A DNA stretch of 64,000 bases from assembly GCA_942492125.1 (NCBI GenBank), contig CALODM010000026.1:1-64000 (forward strand). Reading direction: 5' to 3'. Of the stretch, positions 57,958 through 64,000 are shown piece by piece (position 1 is the stretch's first letter; every line of letters starts with the position of its first letter). A model generated the notes under the pieces. It saw only the letters and a program-made list of their open reading frames with translations, ran no database searches and had not been told where the DNA came from. Position numbers and translations under genes: made by a program. This stretch comes from BCD1 sp942492125. Its GTDB lineage: Bacteria > Bacteroidota > Bacteroidia > Chitinophagales > Saprospiraceae.

Positions 57958-58971
57958 TTAAAATCTAATATTCATCAGGCCGGTCAGATCTTTTACATCC
58001 TTAATGGTCTGTTGGGCGCGTTTCCTTATTTCCCAGCTACTGGCTTTGATCTGATTCTTAATTTCCTTTTTATTGGCCGAAATTTCCGCTTTACGCTCGC
58101 GGAAAGTAGTGCTTAGCGCAACAAGTCCGTCGGCCACAGCCTGTTTGAGATCTGCGTATTTCAGGGCACCGGCATTGTAGTCCTGCATCAGGCTGTCATG
58201 CTCTGCCTGGCAACCGGAGGCTTTTAGCAAGCTGAAAAGATTTTCAACCCCCGGACTCATTTCATCCCCTTCATTGTTTCCGGTATCTGTCACGGCAGAT
58301 TTTACCTGCTTCCGCATTCTGGCTTCGTCGGCAAATACATTGATGTAATGTTTTTCACCGGCACTCTTACTCATCTTTCGTGTTGGATCGGCAGTTGACA
58401 TCACCTTGGGCACTTCTGTATATAAGGTTTCCGGCAATACAAAGTATTCCTTGCCTACCTGGTTATTGAAGCGTTGTGCAATGTTTCGGGACAATTCAAG
58501 ATGTTGTTCCTGATCTTTACCTACGGGCACAAAATCGGCTCTATAGATAAGAATATCTGCAGCCTGGAGCACAGGATAATCCAACAAACCGGCGGAAATA
58601 AATCCTTCACCACTGGTTTCCTTACTCTGAGAACTTTTGTCCTTGAACTGCGTCATTCGCTGCAACATACCATAGGAAGTAAAACAGTTGAAGATCCAGC
58701 ACAATTCCGTATGTTCCGGAATGAGAGATTGAATAAACAGGTTATCGGCCTTTACGCCGGTTGCCATCAAATTAAAGATCAGTTCCCAGGTATTCTGACG
58801 CAACTTTGAAGGTTCATAAGGCATCGTCATCGCATGATAATCAACGACGCCATAAATACAATCATACTTTTCTTGTAAATCTACCCAGTTCTTAACGGCG
58901 CCGAAATAGTTGCCGAAATGCATATCTCCTGTCGGTTGAATAGCGGACAGTACCACTTTCTTGTCACTCAT
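57958..58971 (-). CDS. trpS: Tryptophanyl-tRNA synthetase
   Basis: Role: charges tRNA-Trp. Seen: 337 residues, class I synthetase. The HIGH-type motif sits in QPTGDMHFGNYFGAVKNW near residue 12, and the KMSKS loop in DPTRKMSKSAGEKHYINV near residue 195. It also has FVPVGKDQEQHLELSR. Intact, normal bacterial length. Followed on the same strand by the FAH gene. Confidence 0.96.
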   Translation of the reverse strand: MSDKKVVLSAIQPTGDMHFGNYFGAVKNWVDLQEKYDCIYGVVDYHAMTMPYEPSKLRQNTWELIFNLMATGVKADNLFIQSLIPEHTELCWIFNCFTSYGMLQRMTQFKDKSSQSKETSGEGFISAGLLDYPVLQAADILIYRADFVPVGKDQEQHLELSRNIAQRFNNQVGKEYFVLPETLYTEVPKVMSTADPTRKMSKSAGEKHYINVFADEARMRKQVKSAVTDTGNNEGDEMSPGVENLFSLLKASGCQAEHDSLMQDYNAGALKYADLKQAVADGLVALSTTFRERKAEISANKKEIKNQIKASSWEIRKRAQQTIKDVKDLTGLMNIRF

Positions 58972-59053
58972 AATATTCTTGGATTATTATTAGTCTCTTA
59001 GCAGTCAAAGCTCACATCATTCCGGATGTAATAAAATCCGGATATCATGAGCA

Positions 59054-59437
59054 TCAGGCAAAGGCTGCGATCAGTGAAATTTCAATATTTACGTCCTTGG
59101 GCAAACGGACCACTTCCACCAATTCTCGGGCAGGAGCAGTACGTTCATCAAAGTATTCCCCATAAACACCATTGATTTTACCATAGTTCCCCATATCCTT
59201 GACAAAAATGGTGCACTTGAGCACATCGTTAAAGGTCAGTCCTGCTTCCTTGAGGATGGCCTTATGATTATCCATCACCTGGCGTGTTTCCGTTTCAATG
59301 TCATCCAGTACCAGCTCTCCGGTAGCCGGGTTGATGGCTATTTGTCCGGAGACATAAAGGGTGTAGTTATGTACGACCGCCTGACTGTAAGGACCCACAG
59401 GTGCAGGAGCATTAGGAGTATTGATGATCTTCTTCAT
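59054..59437 (-). CDS. ridA: RidA-family enamine/imine deaminase
   Basis: Role: hydrolyses reactive 2-aminoacrylate-type enamines made by PLP enzymes. Seen: 127 residues; TPNAPAPVGPYSQAV near the N terminus, LYVSGQIA, CTIFVKDMGNYGKIN, and the C-terminal PARELVEVVRLPKD carrying the conserved Arg. Intact. It has its own promoter at 59,458. Confidence 0.95.
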   Translation of the reverse strand: MKKIINTPNAPAPVGPYSQAVVHNYTLYVSGQIAINPATGELVLDDIETETRQVMDNHKAILKEAGLTFNDVLKCTIFVKDMGNYGKINGVYGEYFDERTAPARELVEVVRLPKDVNIEISLIAAFA

Positions 59438-59457
59438 ATCAAAAGTTTTAGAAACCC

Positions 59458-59465
59458 CAAAGTTA
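59458..59465 (-). promoter_or_regulatory. Bacteroidota -7 element of ridA
   Basis: The minus strand reads TAACTTTG, 21 bases upstream of the ridA ATG. Confidence 0.5.
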
Positions 59466-59577
59466 AATAAAGGCCGGGGAAATGTCAGAGAACGTTGAAC
59501 AGGAAATCTAAAAATCGTTAAAAAGATTATTCAAAAGATTGCACAAGACATCCAGACGTTTCAACGGATTAAAATAC

Positions 59578-59610
59578 AAAAAGCCCCGCATCGTTTTTCG
59601 GATGGGAGCT
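59578..59610 (-). terminator. Terminator after rpmF
   Basis: An imperfect stem (AGCTCCCATCCG with CGATGCGGGGCT) followed by five T on the minus strand. Confidence 0.5.
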
Positions 59611-59670
59611 CATTGATTTTCAGACCAATTCTATCCCGGCATCAACTCCGCCGGAATGGAAATCAGTTAC

Positions 59671-59868
59671 TTAATCGTTGTCCTCGTCTACTTTGATCAG
59701 CAACTTGCCACGGTAGTAGGTGTTGCCTTCGAGATCTTGGTAAGTACGGTGCATCTGGTGCTTTTCTCCCGTCTTCTTACAAGTAGAGATCTGAGGTTCT
59801 GTAGCTTTGTAATGCGTTCTACGTTTACGCTTACGTTGTTTCGATATTTTACTCTTAGGATGTGCCAT
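59671..59868 (-). CDS. rpmF: 50S ribosomal protein bL32
   Basis: Role: ribosomal large-subunit protein. Seen: 65 residues; MAHPKSKISKQRKRKRRTHY, then ATEPQISTCKKTGEKHQMHR and a C-terminal acidic tail, as in Bacteroidota bL32. A single Cys near residue 30 remains, so it is a zinc-free form. Intact; it follows the yceD gene by 53 bases, the usual yceD-rpmF pair. Confidence 0.97.
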   Translation of the reverse strand: MAHPKSKISKQRKRKRRTHYKATEPQISTCKKTGEKHQMHRTYQDLEGNTYYRGKLLIKVDEDND

Positions 59869-59921
59869 TTTTAAAATTTAAAGTTAAAAGCCTGAGGTAA
59901 ATCCTCTTCTTTTATATTTAA

Positions 59922-60443
59922 CTATTTTAATGCATTTTTCAGTTCGTCCCAAATGGGATCGATATCATTATCGTTTTCATCATTTTCCTGTTGATCAAGA
60001 TACGTCAGCATCTTTTGATCACAAGGGGGCTCGGGCAAACTTTCGCAATCAAAAACATTGATGAGCGGCATTGCCAGGCAAATATACTCATAAATGAATT
60101 TAGCAACATTGAGGGAAGATATTTCCGGAGAAACAAAAATCACGTCAGCATCTTCGTCTCTTTCTTCACCGAACTTTACCAACAGCCTGTTTTGTCCTTC
60201 AACCGGCAGATCTACGGTCGCCAGGCAACGGTCGCAAGTGGCTTTGGCAGTCCCTTTGAAATCAAAATTCAGATCGAACATTTCCGGCCGTTTGTCAAAA
60301 ATGAAATGCACATCAAATGCACCGTCCTTGATAGGGGAATTTTCGAATTCTTTGAAAAATGATCTGTCAATGTTGAACCGGTACTCATGTTCGCCATAAC
60401 CCAGTCCTTTGACCGGGATCGAAAATTGGATCAGAGCATCCAT
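59922..60443 (-). CDS. yceD: YceD/DUF177-family protein, partner of rpmF
   Basis: Role: family linked to 23S rRNA accumulation and ribosome biogenesis; always near rpmF. Seen: about 173 residues from ATG 60,443 (MDALIQFSIPVKGL); ATG 60,455 and an upstream frame to 60,485 are alternatives. The two-Cys motif TCDRCLATVDLPVEG near residue 75 is the family signature, with a second CESLPEPPC set near the C terminus. The end is acidic (DENDNDIDPIWDELKNAL). Intact. Confidence 0.88.
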   Translation of the reverse strand: MDALIQFSIPVKGLGYGEHEYRFNIDRSFFKEFENSPIKDGAFDVHFIFDKRPEMFDLNFDFKGTAKATCDRCLATVDLPVEGQNRLLVKFGEERDEDADVIFVSPEISSLNVAKFIYEYICLAMPLINVFDCESLPEPPCDQKMLTYLDQQENDENDNDIDPIWDELKNALK

Positions 60444-60517
60444 TGTTATTTTCATTTTGGACTCAAACCAACCGTTTGACAACAATGGAAGGAGTCATAT
60501 TTTTTCAAAAGCGGACG

Positions 60518-60525
60518 CAAAGTTA
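60518..60525 (-). promoter_or_regulatory. Bacteroidota -7 element of the yceD-rpmF operon
   Basis: The minus strand reads TAACTTTG, about 75 bases before ATG 60,443. Confidence 0.5.
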
Positions 60526-60676
60526 AAATTTTTCTTTTGCAAAAGCTAATATTTTTTTAAAGAAGTTTGGTTAAAAAACCGCAGATCTCGTTTCAGGCTG
60601 TTGAAAGCAGCGATTACTTCCTAAAAAGTCACTTAAAATTAACACAAACTACGCTAATAGGACCTGTCAAAATTAC

Positions 60677-60684
60677 TACCTTTG
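60677..60684 (+). promoter_or_regulatory. Bacteroidota -7 element of the giant secreted protein gene
   Basis: TACCTTTG, 51 bases before the ATG at 60,735. Confidence 0.55.
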
Positions 60685-60734
60685 CTAATCCTTACCCCTT
60701 TCCCGAATACTCAAATAGCAATCAGTCGTTGTTT

Positions 60735-63700
60735 ATGAACAAACTTAAGCTTTACCTGTTCCTTTCCCTCATCGTTTCTCTCCCTTATTCCACAATTCTG
60801 AATGGGCAATGTCCGACCATTGAAGCAGTCATGGTGAATGGATGTGCCATCAATGAATCGGATGGAGAATTTATGATTATTAATTCAGGTGGTGCAGGAA
60901 TAAACGTTGATGATTTTGGTATTGAAGTACCTTCAAATACAACAGGTGTCAATGACAATATGGGAACCGCAGGAGGTTGTGCCTTTTTAACACCACCTTT
61001 AAATGCAGCTCTCGCAGGATGTCCAAATGTAATCTCAGTCGGCCCTGGAGATTTCATCCCTCCGAATTCTATCATAGTTGTCATGACCAGTTCAGGCGGT
61101 AGCGGTAATGAATACGACTGGACACCTTTATGTGGTGGTGGGGAAACCGTTTATTTGATGCAAAACTCCTGTGACCGAACCGCCGGCGCATTTAAAGATT
61201 TTGAGGTCGGGGTGGGTGACCGCGTTATTAACATTTCAACCCCAGCATGCCCTACGAATGAATTAACTTATTTCCCTGAAAATCTCGCTTCAGGGTGTAG
61301 CGGAAATTGTGGCAATGGGGATTACATTTTAGCTTGTGCCCCTGGCCCAACATGTCCGGATGGAGTGGAATATGGTATCAATATGACCGATCCATGTACG
61401 GTGCCTCCTGTTTCTATTCCCTGTAACCCAAACAATTTTGACCCGATTGCTAATGTAACTGAATGTGATACTTATACCCTACCGGCTATTTCCGGTTCAA
61501 ACATGACTGGCAATGAAGCCTATTACACCGCTTCAGGCGGCGGCGGTACTCAATATTTGCCGGGTACAAACATTACAAGCTCTACTACCCTGTTCATTTA
61601 CGATGCCACACTGGCCTGTACCGATGAAGAGTCATTTTCCATAACCATCAACAGTACTCCCACAGCAATTACCCCCGCCAGCTCAATCGACATTTGTTAT
61701 ACGTTTTTGCCACCGGCTTTAATTTCAGAAAACACCACTGCTGTAGAAAATGAAATTACCGGAGGAAACGCCTCTCTCAATGTCAATTGGTATTTCAATA
61801 TGGAAGGGACTAGTCCGATCAACATATTTGACGTTGGCCAGTTAATTTCTTTATTGCCAACACCTTCAACCATTTTTGCCACCGTCGATGACGGAAATTG
61901 TGAGTCATCAACGGTACCAGTCACGGTGAACCTTGTTACCCCACCGGATGCGACCTCCGTCACCACTACAGAATGCGATGAAGGCATGGGTTTTGCCACC
62001 TTTGACCTGACTGAGCTGGAAAATAATATAGATGGCGATGGTAATACGGTTACTTTTTATGAAGATATGTCGGCAACTTCGATGATTCCGAATCCAACCA
62101 ATTTCAATACCCAGGCAACCACTGTTTATGCCGTCGTAAGCTCTGGAAACGGTTGTAACTCAGATCCCGTAGCCGTCAACCTCAACGTTTCCCCTCCCCT
62201 GACGGCGGATATTTCCGTATCTCCCACTTCTGGGTGTGGATCTGTTGATGCAACTGTAACCTTTATCATTTCTGGCCCCGACACTTATGATATAACCTTA
62301 CAGATCGGTAATGCAACATCCGGGTTCAACACGGTTACCAATAATGTTGGCAATGGAGATACCTATACAACTACGATTACCGAAACAACCGAATTTGTCA
62401 TTGTCGCTGCGGCATTTCCTGCCGGAGGCTGTCCATTCACCTTTCCTACTTCCCCGGAAGAGGTTACTATTGACCCAGGACCGCAAATTGATAATATAGA
62501 TGATGTAAACTCCTGTGGCAGCTATACCTTGCCTGCCATCCCTTACATTTCGGGAGCTACCGGGAATGGTGCCTATTATTCCGGGCCGAATGGAACGGGA
62601 ACGCAATATATGGCAGGAGCTATGATCAATGCTACGATTCAGTTGTATGCTTTTGATGGTACCCTGCCCGACTGTTTTGATGAAGAACCGTTTTTGGTAA
62701 CCATTACGCAGGCGCCCGATTTGCAATTAACCGGAACAGCAGCAGTTTGCGCAGGAGAAAGTCTTGATTTAAGCACTGTAGTAACGGATGCCCAGTCAAC
62801 CGGAATTGCTATTACCTACCACAGCAACACCCCACCTGACGGAGGCAACCAACTTCCATCGTCTCTGGTTACTCCCGTGGGCAATACAACTTATTACGCC
62901 TATGCTAACGGCGGCCCCGGGTGCCAGTCAGAATTGGCAATTCCAGTCTCCCAATTACCTTTACCAACCGCTAATACCGCTTCTTTGTCTGCCTGTGACG
63001 AGGGTGGAAATACTGCTACTTTTAACCTGACTACAGAAAACAATACGATCAATGGTGGTGCCGGTTTTGCGGTCAATTGGTTTGAAGACATTGCCCTGAC
63101 AACACCTATCATTAATCCAATGGCATTTTCAAGTTCCACCTCCATCGTATATGCAGTGGTGAACGACGGCAATTGCAATTCAGCTCCGGCGGCTATTTCA
63201 CTGACCGTTTTGCCTGCGCCAGTTGCAAATCCTGCCGGACCACTGGAAATATGCGATAATGGATCAGGCCAGGGAACCTTTGACCTGACCACCCTGAACA
63301 ATGCGGTCAACGGAGGTTCAGGACAATCTGTAATTTGGTACACAGACTCGGACGGAACGAACGCTATCGGCTCTCCGGAGTCTTTTATTAGTGGTCCTGG
63401 AATTGTTTATGCTGCTGTTTTTGACGGCACTTGTTCCTCACCAACCCAGCCAATAACCATTTCACTTCTGAATCAGCCCAATGCTTTTGATTACTCCACC
63501 CAGGCTTGTGGTACGCCCAATGCTGTTTTTGACCTGACCTCTTTCGAATTCACGAATGCCGTAAACGGAGGTAACGGAGCAATGGTCAATTGGTACACCG
63601 ATCCGTCAGCGACAACACCAATGATAAATCCATCAAATTATATTACCCCCATAACCACAATTGTTTATGCAACCACCGAATCTAATGGATGTATTTCTTC

Positions 63701-64000
63701 TGTTGCTCAGGTAACCCTCAATGTAACTCAAGCACCTTCTGCCAGTACGGCAGGCCTGGTAGCCTGTGACGACGGTAGCAGTCAGGCCATATTTAACCTG
63801 AATTCCCTAAACAATACCGTCAATAACGGTTCAGGACTCATAGTGAACTACTACACAAATGCAGCAGGCAGCAACCAGATTCTAATCCCAAATAATTTCA
63901 TTTCCGGAAGTACAATCGTCTATGCCCAGGTTCAGGATGCCAATTGCCCTTCCGAAATCGTTCCCATCACCCTGACCATACAGCCTGGCCCGACCGCCAA
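60735..64000 (+). CDS. Giant secreted repeat protein, 3' end beyond the window
   Basis: Seen: ATG 60,735 opens MNKLKLYLFLSLIVSLPYS, a signal peptide, and the frame stays open for about 1,088 codons to the window edge with no stop or shift. An N-terminal domain has CPTIEAVMVNGCAINESDGE (about 25-45) and Cys-rich stretches to about residue 235. Ig-like units with CDTYTLPAISGS and CGSYTLPAIP patterns follow. From about residue 752, tandem units of 85-86 residues carry CDxG..FDLT..NN.VNGG....NWYTD and IVYA. Probably a T9SS cargo or adhesin; the sorting tail is not in view. Confidence 0.88.
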   Translation, partial: MNKLKLYLFLSLIVSLPYSTILNGQCPTIEAVMVNGCAINESDGEFMIINSGGAGINVDDFGIEVPSNTTGVNDNMGTAGGCAFLTPPLNAALAGCPNVISVGPGDFIPPNSIIVVMTSSGGSGNEYDWTPLCGGGETVYLMQNSCDRTAGAFKDFEVGVGDRVINISTPACPTNELTYFPENLASGCSGNCGNGDYILACAPGPTCPDGVEYGINMTDPCTVPPVSIPCNPNNFDPIANVTECDTYTLPAISGSNMTGNEAYYTASGGGGTQYLPGTNITSSTTLFIYDATLACTDEESFSITINSTPTAITPASSIDICYTFLPPALISENTTAVENEITGGNASLNVNWYFNMEGTSPINIFDVGQLISLLPTPSTIFATVDDGNCESSTVPVTVNLVTPPDATSVTTTECDEGMGFATFDLTELENNIDGDGNTVTFYEDMSATSMIPNPTNFNTQATTVYAVVSSGNGCNSDPVAVNLNVSPPLTADISVSPTSGCGSVDATVTFIISGPDTYDITLQIGNATSGFNTVTNNVGNGDTYTTTITETTEFVIVAAAFPAGGCPFTFPTSPEEVTIDPGPQIDNIDDVNSCGSYTLPAIPYISGATGNGAYYSGPNGTGTQYMAGAMINATIQLYAFDGTLPDCFDEEPFLVTITQAPDLQLTGTAAVCAGESLDLSTVVTDAQSTGIAITYHSNTPPDGGNQLPSSLVTPVGNTTYYAYANGGPGCQSELAIPVSQLPLPTANTASLSACDEGGNTATFNLTTENNTINGGAGFAVNWFEDIALTTPIINPMAFSSSTSIVYAVVNDGNCNSAPAAISLTVLPAPVANPAGPLEICDNGSGQGTFDLTTLNNAVNGGSGQSVIWYTDSDGTNAIGSPESFISGPGIVYAAVFDGTCSSPTQPITISLLNQPNAFDYSTQACGTPNAVFDLTSFEFTNAVNGGNGAMVNWYTDPSATTPMINPSNYITPITTIVYATTESNGCISSVAQVTLNVTQAPSASTAGLVACDDGSSQAIFNLNSLNNTVNNGSGLIVNYYTNAAGSNQILIPNNFISGSTIVYAQVQDANCPSEIVPITLTIQPGPTA
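62985..64000 (+). repeat. Tandem protein repeat, 85-86 codons per unit
   Basis: The unit-leading Cys codons start at 62,994, 63,252, 63,507 and 63,765, spaced 258, 255 and 258 bases. Each unit carries a version of FDLTxLNNxVNGG, NWYTD, INPxxF and IVYAxVxDGNC. An earlier related unit starts with the Cys at 61,974. The array continues past the window. Confidence 0.85.

Noticed and set aside
1..64000. CRISPR arrays, tRNA and rRNA genes
   Set aside because: No direct-repeat/spacer pattern, tRNA cloverleaf with a T-loop, or rRNA core sequence was noticed on reading. A dedicated scan could still find a missed tRNA.

Overview
Most of this window (about 7.13-64 kb) is a Bacteroidota chromosome, probably Saprospiria-like. 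The evidence is: type IX secretion tails on several large secreted proteins, a CHU_C/gliding-type C-terminal domain, WG repeats, a LytTR response regulator, a SusC/TonB-type receptor, and a recurring TAnnTTTG promoter -7 element just upstream of many genes. The rank below phylum is inference. No rRNA, tRNA or CRISPR array was seen.

The first ~7.1 kb look foreign. They hold, in order, a Ser/Thr protein kinase with WD40 repeats (+), a glycoside hydrolase family 52 beta-xylosidase (+), an IS630-type insertion sequence (+) and a formylglycine-generating-enzyme (FGE/SUMF1) domain (-). All are riddled with frameshifts. The kinase and FGE style resembles Anaerolineae (Chloroflexota), and the transposase has a strong Shine-Dalgarno, unlike Bacteroidota genes. 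At about 7,110-7,136 the FGE gene loses its 5' part and a Bacteroidota iron-binding lipoprotein loses its 3' part at the same point. The simplest reading is a chimeric join made in assembly; a real transfer with rearrangement is the alternative.

From 7.1 to 27.2 kb the Bacteroidota genes are recognisable, but several carry single-base frameshifts or a stop: pgpH, a TonB receptor, rhomboid, typA, hldE kinase, waaA, rmlB and a DUF5362-like gene. Three of these sit in homopolymers. From 27.3 kb to the end I see none, including a 3.3 kb frame that stays open to the window edge. The damage therefore falls off from left to right, which suggests consensus quality more than gene decay.

Functional blocks: (i) cell envelope at 18-27 kb: kdsA, waaA and hldE kinase for Kdo/heptose lipopolysaccharide core, UDP-xylose synthase and dTDP-glucose dehydratase for nucleotide sugars, and outer-membrane proteins; (ii) UbiA-like protein, M42 peptidase, pyrE and a NUDIX hydrolase at 27-31 kb; (iii) WG-repeat protein, Mrp/NifU iron-sulfur carriers, pyrF, SDR and HesB/IscA at 31-39 kb; (iv) LytTR regulator, large T9SS metalloprotease, S41 peptidase, lipoproteins and pgi at 39-49 kb; (v) gliding-type secreted protein, glucosaminidase and T9SS C-type lectin at 49-54 kb; (vi) a minus-strand housekeeping run at 54-60.5 kb (SCP2, zinc ribbon, methyltransferase, ABM monooxygenase, SAM hydrolase, FAH, trpS, ridA, rpmF, yceD); (vii) a giant secreted protein with 85-86-residue tandem repeats running off the right edge.

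No clearly new defence or mobile system was found. The best leads are the GH52 relic, the chimeric junction, a 36-bp perfect palindrome before pyrF, and a nested hairpin at 52.34 kb.
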